A DNA stretch of 22,900 nucleotides from assembly GCA_964058845.1 (NCBI GenBank), contig CAXKVR010000543.1, positions 1-22,900 on the forward strand, read 5' to 3'. The number at the start of each line of letters is the position of its first letter. Within the stretch, counting starts at the first letter, position 1. Position numbers and translations under genes: made by a program. The stretch is from Carex sylvatica. Lineage: Eukaryota; Streptophyta; Magnoliopsida; Poales; Cyperaceae. The notes under the pieces were generated by a model, which worked only from the letters and a program-made list of their open reading frames with translations, did no database searches and was not told where the DNA came from. Of this stretch, positions 1 to 9,406 are shown in pieces.

Positions 1-962
1 ATGGAGAACATGTTAAGTGCTTCAGATCGACCATTTGAAAATTGAAAACATAAAAACGAGTTATAAGCATATGCCTACATATGCTTATTGAAGTATAATA
101 GCCAACATCTATATATATACACACACACACATTCAATATCAAACTCTACTACAGGCCTACAGCCATCGATCTCTACCGCAATTATTTTCTTAACTTGTTT
201 TAGTTCCTGTTTTTTTTTTCTATTTTAAATATAGAAATTCTACTAATTAGAAGAAATATCTTGGAGAGCAAAGAAAAATAGTGTAACACTCCAAAACTGT
301 AATTGCAAAAGGAAAAAGTTTATGATTATGAAAAATATGCACATATAAGGAAAACGTGTAAATCTGTATCCTAATTCAACATATGACACCTCATATTTAG
401 GGAATTATGTCATTAATAATATATGGAAGCGGGCGTTTATATCTTGTTTCATATTAATAGCACATAAGAAATTTTAATGTGAAAGAATGGAAGCTGGCGT
501 TTATATCTTGTCTCATATCCTAGAAACACATAAGGAATTTTATATCTTGTTTCATATCCTAAAATGGAATTTCATATTGATCGATCACGTCTGATGTTAA
601 CAATATTTTAGGATGCAAAAGCTAATTACTCAAAACATTCTGATACCATAAGGAATTTCAATGGTCGATCACGTCTGATACCACAAGTAACTAATTGAAA
701 TTCCTTATCCAAAAGCTAATCCCTAGCTAAAAACATTCTTTAAATTTCATATTAGTTACTCTTACTCAAAAGCTTTCAATAAGGTCAATCAGAAATGTGC
801 CAAATGGTATCAGAACACTTGCTGGGCCATTTTTTTGCACAGCTTAATCACTCACAATTTTCTTCCTGATTTTAGTAAGTTTTTGGATTTCTTCATTCGT
901 AGCGTAATCTTACAATTGAAGTAGTCAAATAATGAATAACAAAATATCTGTTTCTGTGCCTT
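1..962. other. Intergenic, 3' flank of the permease gene, repeat-rich
   Basis: No coding region is visible. A short AT/AC microsatellite lies at about 110-131. From about 420 to 720 the DNA is a mosaic of short repeats. A unit beginning tggaagcgggcgtttatatc near 423 recurs near 488, and part of it recurs near 541. The motif gatcacgtctgat occurs near 583 and 667. A perfect 15-bp inverted repeat lies at 648-662 and 694-708. The permease 3' UTR must lie in the right-hand part of this stretch; I cannot place its end. Confidence 0.6.
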
Positions 963-3900
963 CTATCTATCAATCAATCTAACAGTATCCTCTATTTTGT
1001 TTATATTTCTTACAGGGCCCCTAAACGAATGCCGTGCACTGATAACCCAAGATGAAACCACCAAAATGAATAAACCACCAACAGCAACTGGTGTGTAATT
1101 AAATGTATCCTTTGTGATGGGGTAAGACACTGGCAAAGAAAATAAAACAGCGATGATGATGACCCAAAGCACCGCAACCCATCCTACAAGTAGGCTGTAC
1201 CGGCCCATGTTGAACGGGCCCTGAATAAAGGTTCTACGGGCCAAAGTTATGCGAAACAATATCGGGAGTGCGTATGCGACGTATAGTCCAATCGTGGCGA
1301 TTGATACCATTGCTTGAAATGCAACCAGACTTCCCAGGGACTGGTACAGAAGGATAAAAAATTAAGAAATTAGTTATTTGGTGCTGGTCATCACTAGGGG
1401 TCTGTTTTTGTATATGTACCGGACTGGTACTGAAACCACGTGCTGCAACATTGGCAGGTGCATACTGGATTACTGGCATAATTAAGGTGCCTAAATCATA
1501 CTGAACCATAATAATTTTAAGAATCTGGTTCTTTTTATTTTGAAATAATGAATGCACTGATCTTGTTTTGGTGCCATCTGGCACATAATGTTAGTGCATC
1601 AATGCTAGACCCAGTTGGTCTGGTAAATAATATTATCTGATATGGCTGTCAAGTGATAAAATTTCACTGCGCCTTTTCTTCTACTGTTAATATTACTATT
1701 ACTATTATTATTAATTAACTATTTTTTTCTTTAGACTGTTTTGATTGGGCCTACACAATCGTTATGAACTTATGATAACTTGACCAGCAAAAATAAGCTT
1801 GCAACTAGTACTTTTGGCATGAATGTGAAAACAACATAAACTAAATATAATAAATATAAGATTCCTTTGGTAGCTTCCACCAGGTATTTCAAAAAAATAT
1901 ATATAAGATTTCTATCACATATTGTTTTGCTAATGTAACTTCATGGGTTATGAGGAATATTACCGGCAAAGCCATGCAGACAGAAATAGCTGCTGAGAGC
2001 CAGACTGCATTGATTGGGACCTCTTGTTTATTCACTTGATGCCACAGTGAAGAAAAAGGCATTGCACCATCTCTTGAAAATGCATATGCCATTCTGATTT
2101 TGCAAAAAAATTGAAAAGAGTATTAAATTTAAAGCGGCACAAAAGAATATTACCGCTAGTAAATGATAGATCTGCTTTCTTTTTTAGTATTTAATTGATG
2201 TATCCGATCAATTTGCATAATAACACATTTTTATGCAACCTAACAAACAACATGAATAATGCAAATAGCCCCATCCAATTTTTCTATTTTGATTTTCACC
2301 CCCAACCGCACCCCTCCCCACCCCACACACACACACACAAGGCTCAATCATGAAAATTTGAAGCTTCAATGGCCCAATTGAGCCTCAAATCATTCCATTT
2401 ATAATTACATCTCTTAATAAAAACTTAACTAAACAATATGTTACCTAGAGTTGCTAGTAACAGAGCTCATGCCGCAGAAAAATATCGCCACGGCAACAAT
2501 TCCCAGACAAATAATCCCACCGACACCACTCCCGTACCTACTTTTGAACGCAAGGTAGAACACCTCAGCAATTGCATATCCACCCGCATCATTATCCTCA
2601 CTGAGCAGGTAAGGGATGTTGGTTGCTGCGAAGGTGATGCCAAGAATGTAGCCCCACCCGACAATTATGGATATGCCGATGGAGCTTATAATGCCTCTTG
2701 GGCCATTTATATCTGCCCTTTTTGTTTCCTCTGTCTGTTTGAAACAGCAAAAAAAATGCTTTGATTTTCAGATGATTTTCAGTTGTGGTTGCTGTTAACA
2801 GGTCCGGTTTTCCTTGATTGCAGTTCATGCTGAGCAACCAAAATTGGCCTTTAAAAAACCTAAACTATTCATTTCAGAGCTGTGCAACTAGGATTAAATA
2901 AAAGCATCATTAGGCCTCAAATCACCCTGGTTGTGTGCAATTGAAAGTTTGAAACACAGGACAGACCAGTAAAAATGTGAAAACCTTTAGTTTTGTTCAG
3001 TGAAAAATTGATATGTCCTCTACATATACTGATATACTGCTAAAATGGAAAAAAAAGTATGAAAGATATTTTCTCACCATATGAGCAGAGGCATCGTAAC
3101 CCATCAATGTATACTGGCTCATTAAAAGGCCTATCAAAAAGATATAAGGTTTGCTTTGTATTCCTGCGTTATTATCTGTGTTGAAATGAGTAAATACAAA
3201 TTTGGCACTAGCCCTCTCGGTTGCTACTGTGGGGATTACTATCATAAGAACAAATACACCTGTTAAGAAATAGCCCCATTAGAGTTTTCACAAGCAAGCA
3301 TGCATATGTGAGAATAATTCAGAGAAACTATTATCAATTACAGCATGAAACTTTCTACAACTGGTCTACTGCAACAATTTGCACTGTTACTATTTGGATG
3401 TACTATGTACTTGATTCTTTCTTTTGTATATAGGTTGGAGGAGTGTGATTACCCAACATGTTCCATGCAGCAGCTAATTGGCCGAAGAAAGATAACCAAG
3501 TAATTGATAGGCTATTGATAATAGCATGAATCAATAATATTCCAGCATGGAAAGCAATGACCACATATTTTGAAGCTAAGTAGCCGCCTCCGTTATGTCC
3601 TCCAGTGCTGAGCAGAATTATTACTTGAATTAACTGCGCCAACGAGTAATCTATGCTTGTCGTAACTGCCCACTGTAAAATTTAACATTTTATTGTAAGA
3701 ATTTTAGAAATTTTTGGGGGACCATTTTTTTTTTTCTTGTTTTATTCTTTTAATATTACCTGTCCGACACAAATGAATATCCTTGAAGGCAGAAGAGAAG
3801 TTAGAAGAGAAGTTGAGAAAGAAGTCACAGTTGCTATGTTTTTTGTGAATCTTATGTTTTTCAGGGTCTTTTGTGCTTAAAATCTGTTTTCGTGTCAGTT

Positions 3901-5180
3901 TTAAGAATGTTTCAGTTTGGGTTTTTTTATTGTAAGGGTGCTGTAGGTAACTAGGTATGTTCTCCATACTTGCTTTGATTGTGTCTTCTTTTAGGTTGAA
4001 TGGTACCAGTCTACCAGAAAGGTGGTACCATGAACTGTTCAATGTTGTAATTAATGGTTTTCGTTTTGCAATGAAAATCAGTGGGATTTCCCACTTCTTT
4101 CAAAAAAACAAAAAAAAATATTACCTGTCCGACGATGTTGAACCTGTAGTTACAAGAAAAGTAAATGGTTAATAATTGGAACTCAATAAGGCTCGCTACA
4201 TAAAATAGCCAGTTAACTTGATACAAGGGGAATGCTGAAATTTTGAACAGAAAAAAGAAGTAAATTTTTTTTCAACCTTACATTCTACAGAGCTTTGCAT
4301 TATTTTGTCTAGATTTTAGTAATAACAAAAGCAAGTTCCTCTAATTGGCAACTACATTATTAAAGGAGGTTTCTTCTTCTCAAAAGTCAAGCAGCAAGTT
4401 GAAATAACTTTTCCATTATGAACTGGAAGCAAACAGTTAAGTTAACAATTACCAGCCGGTGATCCAGGAGGCAAATGGGGCCCATGACTGACCCGCCAGC
4501 TTGGCACTCCAGTAGTACAAGCCACCCGAGGTTGGGTAAGACGAACATATCTCAGCCATTGACAAACCAACCAACATTGTGAACCCGCCGGCAATGAACC
4601 AACCATATGTCATAGTGAGGGGCCCACCAAACGTCAGACCCGTGTTGTATAGTGTGGTGATACCCGTCATAACCGAAATGATTGCGAAAGAGAACGCAAA
4701 GTTGGAGAGAAACCTATTAATTTTTAATCATTTAACTAATTAATTAATGTGCCCAGTAAATGATTGAATAGTAAGATAACATTTGATATTGTTGGCTTTA
4801 ATTTGGTACCAGGTACCACTTCATGCTAGTAATAAACATGACAAATTGAAAGGCATCCTCTATAACTGGTACAATACCGCATCAGAGGAGGGAAAACAGA
4901 ATCACTAGAGACCTATCCCATGTAAGTACACAATTAGACTGAGTATCAAACGGCCCCTAAATTAAAACTAAATCGATTTTTTATGCAGTTAATTTGGGTC
5001 GTTAAACAATCCAATCTGTACAATCTCGCTTAGGAAAAACATAATAGAAAAGAAGAATTACGAGAGGTCGCGCTTGAGCTCCTGTTTGTAGCCGAGCTCA
5101 AGGAGGCGTGCTTGGCCGGAGTCGAGATCATTGTCCATGAAAATTGTATAAGACCCCTTGGTTTCTTCCTTGCCTTCCAT
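963..5180 (-). CDS. BAT1: Amino-acid/GABA permease, BAT1-like (8 exons, 532 aa)
   Basis: Exons on the minus strand: 5180-5062, 4713-4453, 4143-4125, 3672-3453, 3259-3078, 2734-2445, 2093-1964, 1340-963. All introns are GT-AG, the phases agree, and the total is 1,599 nt including a TAG stop. The family belongs to the APC transporter superfamily: multi-pass proteins of roughly 500-530 aa with about 12 membrane helices. The Arabidopsis member has been described as a bidirectional amino-acid transporter and as a mitochondrial GABA permease, so substrate and membrane are not settled by sequence. Visible family signatures are ELGYKQELKRDL before the first helix (about 28-39), MAEICSSYPTSGGLYYWSAK after helix 2, MSQYTLMGYDASAHM-TEETK around residue 267, SRMAYAFSRDGAMPFSS near 362-378 and GPFNMGRYSLLVGWVAVLW in the last exon. 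The start is the first ATG before the conserved N-terminal motif. Exon 3 is only 19 nt. I see no frameshift or stop; the gene looks functional. Confidence 0.93.
3760..3781 (-). other. Candidate alternative microexon within permease intron 3
   Basis: The 22-nt segment is preceded on the minus strand by a long pyrimidine tract ending in CAAG and followed by gtaatatt. Its last 9 bases and its donor repeat those of the 19-nt exon 3 exactly (17 bp shared, 3752-3768 and 4117-4133). Both segments are 1 mod 3 in length, so either one, but not both, keeps the reading frame. Exon 3 gives W-FNIVGQ-W and this one would give W-IFICVGQ-W. Use of the segment is inferred; it may be an unused relic of an exon duplication. 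Confidence 0.35.
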
Positions 5181-5890
5181 CTCTCACAATTTGTATATAG
5201 GATATCAGCCTCCTTCGCTTAAAATTTATATATGAAGTGTGGTGAAATGGTTGTCACCTTTATGGACTTAATGGAATGAGCAGAAGCAGCTATCATGAAA
5301 GGTTGGAGATTTATATAGTCAGACTTCAGAGGCTCAATAATGGATGCTGATTAAGCATCAGCCTTGGTCCAGCAGTATTACATGTTCTCTGATAAACATG
5401 GATATATAAGTCGTTATTGTGATTTTTTTAATTTAGAAACTAAAATTTATTTTTTCGAAAAAGAGAATGATTAATATTTTATATTAAAAAAAAAGATGAA
5501 ATCGTACTAATAATAAAGTTCTCACCAAACAAACTTAGTAATAACATCACACCCTAGATAAAATATTATAAACTTCCATATTTTTTTTATTGAAAAACAT
5601 ATATCCAATCGTATATGTATAACCCATCTATATTCATCTAATATTTAATCCGCATCCATAACGAAAAAATAAAATAATGCAGATATGATTTTCATTATCC
5701 GATCCGTTTTCACCGCTGCAGCGATCCACTTGGTTTCTACAGACAAAACATGTGACTGGATCTAATAAAAAATTAAAACAAATCCCGTAATCATGCAGTC
5801 CCCTCGGTTTGTAGAGAGGAAACATGTGACTCGATACCATAACTATAAACTATTCATTCTTATCTTGTTTAACAAAACAAAATGTGATAT
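5181..5890. other. Intergenic: permease promoter region and left flank of the MULE
   Basis: Apart from the TATA candidate, no gene is visible. An imperfect direct repeat of about 35 bp occurs at about 5727-5761 and 5800-5835, sharing the core aacatgtgact. The rest is AT-rich sequence. Confidence 0.5.
5310..5318 (-). promoter_or_regulatory. Probable TATA box of the permease gene
   Basis: On the minus strand this reads CTATATAAA, about 130 bases upstream of the ATG at 5180. That would put the start of transcription near 5280 and give a 5' UTR of about 100 bases. No other good TATA match is closer to the start codon. The position is inferred from consensus only. Confidence 0.5.
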
Positions 5891-5899
5891 GAATACAAA
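5891..5899. repeat. Left target-site duplication of the MULE
   Basis: gaatacaaa directly precedes the left terminal repeat. The matching sequence after the right end, gcatacaaa at 9398-9406, differs at one base. Nine bases is the usual Mutator-type duplication length. Confidence 0.8.
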
Positions 5900-6112
5900 C
5901 CGTTTTTTTAGTTACCACCGCAATAAATCAGAATTAAATGAATACCACTCATAAATTTGAAATTTAGATTCTGTCATATTCGCAAATTGAATTTGTGCAC
6001 GGATTTCGAACTTATTCGCGTACTGGGCTTGCGGACCGACCCATTCGCCGATTGAGCCTGCAAACCGACCCATTCGCGTATTGGGTCAGCGCACCGACCC
6101 GTTCGCACCCCT
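5900..6112 (+). repeat. Left terminal inverted repeat of the MULE, with 29-bp tandem units
   Basis: This pairs with 9185-9397 along its full length with scattered mismatches. The inner part is a tandem array with a strict 29-bp period: units start at 6006, 6035, 6064 and 6093 (the last is partial). The core accgacccattcgc is clear in the last three units and degenerate in the first. GC content is far above that of the surroundings. Confidence 0.9.
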
Positions 6113-6305
6113 AATCTGTGCACGTGGTAGATACGGATAAAAAGGGCGCACTCATTTTTACCATCCTAGCCGTCCCCGTCTGCGCACTCTGCACAGTAAA
6201 AAAAGATAATATATTTTTTAAAGTAGTTTAGTTTTATTAAATAGTTTAGTTTAGTTTAGTTTGATACTAAAATTGTAGCTTATTATAAATTACATCAAAA
6301 TATTT

Positions 6306-6357
6306 GTGTATTTAGACCAATTTAGATTTAAGTGTATTTAGACCAATTTAGAATTAA
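6306..6357 (+). repeat. 26-bp tandem repeat inside the left end of the MULE
   Basis: Two nearly identical 26-bp units (6306-6331 and 6332-6357) begin gtgtatttagaccaatttag. A partial third copy lies near 6422. Just upstream, at about 6230-6262, a run of ttt/ag repeats is also present. These lie in the presumed promoter or leader of the PMD gene. Confidence 0.75.
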
Positions 6358-6629
6358 GAAATGTATTTAGAATTTAGAAATGTCCAAAAATTGTAATATA
6401 TTATTATTATTACTACATTGTTGTATTTAGACCAAAATAGAGTAGAAAAGCACCAATTCGGAATTTTTAATTCTAAATTAGCGTAGATTGTATGATTTTT
6501 TACCGATTCATCCAAGAATGGTGATATATTATTGAATTATCATAGAGATTTGTATAATTGTTAGATTTGTGCTGTCTGAAATTATCGATAGAGACCAAAA
6601 TTGACAAAATTGATAAATTTGATGTTAGT

Positions 6630-8036
6630 ATGACGTCAACCAGCGGTAGCAATCAAAACCATACGCAAGATGATTTACAGTTGGATTTATCACTGGTTCG
6701 TACCATATTTCCAAATATGACAAAAGAGAGTATTAGCCCTCTTTGCTGGTATAAATTTGAGGAGCACAAGATCAGAAATGCATATGTAAGTTTACGTTTT
6801 AAAAAATGCAAACAATTTTCATTTTTATTTAGATAAAAATAGGTAAGTTATGTTTGTTTGTTTGTTTGTTTTGAAATTGAATGCAGACTCATACCTTCAC
6901 GACGACGCGGAATAATCAGATGAGTATCCTTTATGACGATCGATACGCTCCCGCGTTAAAGAGTTTGAGTCTGTGGCATGTCTCACAGCTGACCCCCATT
7001 GTCGCAGATGTCGCTCTTCTATCTGTGTTGGTCGAGAGGTGGCGACCGGAGACACACACATTCCACCTGCCCGTTGGAGAGATTACGGTGTCTCTCCAGG
7101 ATGTCAGTTGTCTCTGGGGATTGCCTATTACTGGACGGGCTGTGACGGGTGTGGAGTATGGGGACTTCACAAAGGATGTTGAAGAACTGTTGGGACCCAA
7201 CCTAATGAAGGAAAGGTCCCTCAAGAGGTCGAAGGTTAAGAATGACATTAGTATCCCTTATTTGCAGCGACATTCAAGTAAATTTTTTTTTGTAATAGTA
7301 AGTATTTGATTGTGATATTTCATACTATGTACTAAATTATTTCGTATTTATAGAGGAAAATTGGATGAAAATGCGCGTGAGGAGATAGTAGATCGATGGA
7401 CACGAGCTTACATAATAGAGCTGTTCTCTTGCTGGTTGTTCCCAGATTCATCTGGGAGCACCGTCCCTGCTTGTATGCTGGAGTGGCTGAGGAATTTGGC
7501 GGACCCTCCACAGATGAATTGGGGTGCGACGGTATTAGCATGTCTATACCGAGGTTTATGCATTGTGTGCCAAGTATAAATTATTTTATCTTCTTATTGT
7601 ATTTTAAATAAATTATTTTCTCATATTGTATTAAAAATAACTGCAACTTATATGAAAATAGGTCGAAAAAGCTGGTTTGTACGGACCGATTGGTCTCCTA
7701 CAGCATTGGTTATGGACGAGATTTCTATTTGGTCGTCCGCAACCACGAGGAGACGGTTGGGCTTCAGACTGGGGTCATCCGGACGGGGAGACCTATCCTG
7801 CGTATGCTCAGAGATTCTATGCTAGAAAAACTTATGTCGCAACCCCGCACGACAAACCTTCGGGAGTTTGGTTTTTTAGAACTCAATTCGAGCAGATGAC
7901 TCCAGATCTACATGTGGAGTGGAGGCCGTATGATATTCGCGTCGCGGTTTTTGAAGAAGACAAAAATCATATGCTGGTGGTATCGCTGGTGTTATCATTG
8001 TGTGTATTTTTTATCTCCCTATTTTATTTGATGTGA
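6630..8036 (+). CDS. Plant mobile domain (PMD) protein, MAIN-like, C-terminally truncated
   Basis: The model has four exons: 6630-6785, 6887-7277, 7356-7573 and 7662-8036. The introns are GT-AG, the phases agree, and the product is 379 aa. PMD features appear in order: RYAPALKSLSLWHVSQL and LLSVLVERWRPETHTFHLP, then GEITVSLQDVSCLWGLPITG (exon 2), then the LFPDSSGS and WGATVLACLYRGLC block (exon 3), then GPIGLLQHWLWTRF and VEWRPYD (exon 4). PMD is found both in plant transposons and in MAIN/MAIL-type host proteins that act in gene silencing and development. After VEWRPYD the usual final PMD segment is missing. It is replaced by a hydrophobic tail that looks like translated non-coding sequence, so the protein is probably incomplete. 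The start ATG at 6630 is the first in its frame; an upstream exon cannot be excluded. This gene is internal to the MULE and faces the transposase remnant. Confidence 0.78.
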
Positions 8037-8210
8037 CAGTGGTTAATTGTATCTTTCATCTTATCATTGCTGTCATATGTCATCCCCTCAAACAATTCAT
8101 GTTTTTCTCTCTTTTAATTTACAAAAAAAACAACAAAAAATAAATAACTTCAATTTAATAACAATAATTTTATAATTAAATTAAAATTAACAATAAATTT
8201 ACAAACATAC

Positions 8211-8990
8211 CTCACAAGTCGCAAAAAAAGAGCTATCGGCCTCTTCAAATCCTGATGTTTCATGAAATTGCTCAAACGGATGTCTTTCATTACGACCCAC
8301 TATAGGCCACTTTCGTCTACCAAGCACAGGAATACCAGTATCCTCATCACTGTGATCTGATATCCCACCGTCTCCATTATCATCCCAATTAGCTTGTGCC
8401 TCCCTTTCTTCAGGATCCTCGTCCGTATTGTGAGCATAATAAAGTCGTTCTGGGGTTTCAGATCGGTCCCTTTCAGATTGAACTCGGCTAGATGACGAGG
8501 ATAGAATCTGGGATCGACCCTTGTCAGATTGGACCCTACTAGGGCCCGCTTCAGATGGATTCCGATTAGGACCCGTTACAGATTGCTCGAGCCCCAAACC
8601 CTGAGTCAACTACAACAATTGTCTGGTATTCTGACTAGAGTTATGTCTAGAATTTTGTCTGGAATTGGCTACCACATATAACTCTAGGAACTTGAAAGGA
8701 TTGGTCATATTTATTGTCATTTGGGCATATAACTCCCAACTACTATCGTCTTGTACCAGTAGCTGTTGGAACCAGGTTTGGTTGTCTTGACCAATATTGA
8801 TCATTGCGGTAATTACCAGTTCATAATTACGGTGGTCAATACCGAGTTGTTGGTACACTTTCCTATTTATACCTCTAAAATCTAAACCTAAGCCGATATT
8901 GAACATTTTTGGCATTTGGTGGCTATAATAAGCGTCATTTGGTCCTTGTAATATTTCACCACCAAAATAACAAGCAATCCCAATCATCAT
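8211..8990 (-). pseudogene. N-terminal exon of a mudrA-like MULE transposase, nonsense-mutated
   Basis: The reading frame runs 8990-8211 and ends at a strong donor (GAG|GTATGT). It is open except for one TAG at 8612-8610, in a Gln-rich stretch, which fits a CAG-to-TAG change. The first part (MMIGIACYFGGEI, GPNDAYYS, then an LGIDHRNYEL motif) resembles the N-terminal region that precedes the catalytic domain in plant mudrA-type transposases. The part after the stop is Ser/Arg-rich and then acidic (DEDPEEREAQANWDDNGDGG), as in the linker of those proteins. The MULE catalytic domain and zinc knuckle are absent from the rest of the element. Upstream, a pair of splice-like sites (donor near 9090, acceptor near 9002) may mark a leader intron. 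I recognised the family from its N-terminal pattern only, so this call needs a profile search. Confidence 0.62.
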
Positions 8991-9184
8991 TGGTTGAATG
9001 AACCTAATATTACAAAATAATGCACTAAATTAAAAAATACTACAAAAAATAATTGTTTTAAAAAAAAGAATGAAAAGGTAAAAAACGCACCTATGCAGCA
9101 GCTTTGGTGAAGAATGAATGGAGAAATGGAAGACATAGCTGATCTGTTGTGTATTTAGTCTAAACCTAACAGGTGCGTATATCT

Positions 9185-9397
9185 GGGGTGCGAACGGGTC
9201 GGTGCATCGACCCAATACGTGAACGGGTCGGTTCGTAGGCTCAATCGGTGAACGGGTCGGTCCGCAGGCCCAGTATGTAAACGGGTTCAGGATCCGTGCG
9301 CGAATTCAATCTGCGAACGTGACGGAATCTGAATTCTGAATTTATGAGTGATATTCATTTAATTCTGGTTTATTAGAATGGTAACTAAAAAAAACGG
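9185..9397 (-). repeat. Right terminal inverted repeat of the MULE
   Basis: This is the reverse complement of 5900-6112 with scattered substitutions. The 29-bp array is kept: gcgaacgggtcggt starts at 9190, related copies start at 9219 and 9248, and a weaker one starts at 9277, all exactly 29 bp apart. Confidence 0.9.
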
Positions 9398-9406
9398 GCA
9401 TACAAA
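9398..9406. repeat. Right target-site duplication of the MULE
   Basis: gcatacaaa follows the right terminal repeat and matches 5891-5899 at eight of nine positions. Confidence 0.8.

Larger units (their letters stand above)
5900..9397. mobile_element. Mutator-like element (MULE) carrying a plant mobile domain gene
   Basis: The element is 3,498 bp. Its ends (ccgttttttta... and ...aaaaaaaacgg) begin long inverted repeats of about 213 bp, and it is flanked by 9-bp direct repeats with one mismatch. It contains two genes that converge on its middle: a PMD gene on + (6630-8036) and the 5' part of a mudrA-like transposase on - (8990-8211). No MULE catalytic DDE domain is visible, so the copy must be non-autonomous. 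Both genes lose their 3' parts near 8040-8210, which suggests an internal deletion of a longer parent. The layout resembles maize MuDR, where mudrA and mudrB converge from opposite ends, but with a PMD gene in the second position. That parallel is an inference. The TSD mismatch and the nonsense codon suggest the insertion is not recent. Confidence 0.88.

Noticed and set aside
2438..2764. Plus-strand 108-codon open frame
   Set aside because: Antisense to permease exon 6, whose minus-strand translation matches the transporter family throughout.
3704..4042. Minus-strand 112-codon frame between permease exons 3 and 4
   Set aside because: It is intronic, lacks family similarity and would break the permease. 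Only the 22-nt segment with splice signals is worth noting.
6230..6262. tttag repeats resembling telomeric DNA
   Set aside because: Plant telomere repeats are TTTAGGG. These lack the GGG and are a simple tandem repeat within the MULE.
8610..8990. The two minus-strand frames at 8199-8609 and 8610-8990 as separate genes
   Set aside because: They are in the same frame, separated by one TAG, and together read as one transposase N-terminal exon.
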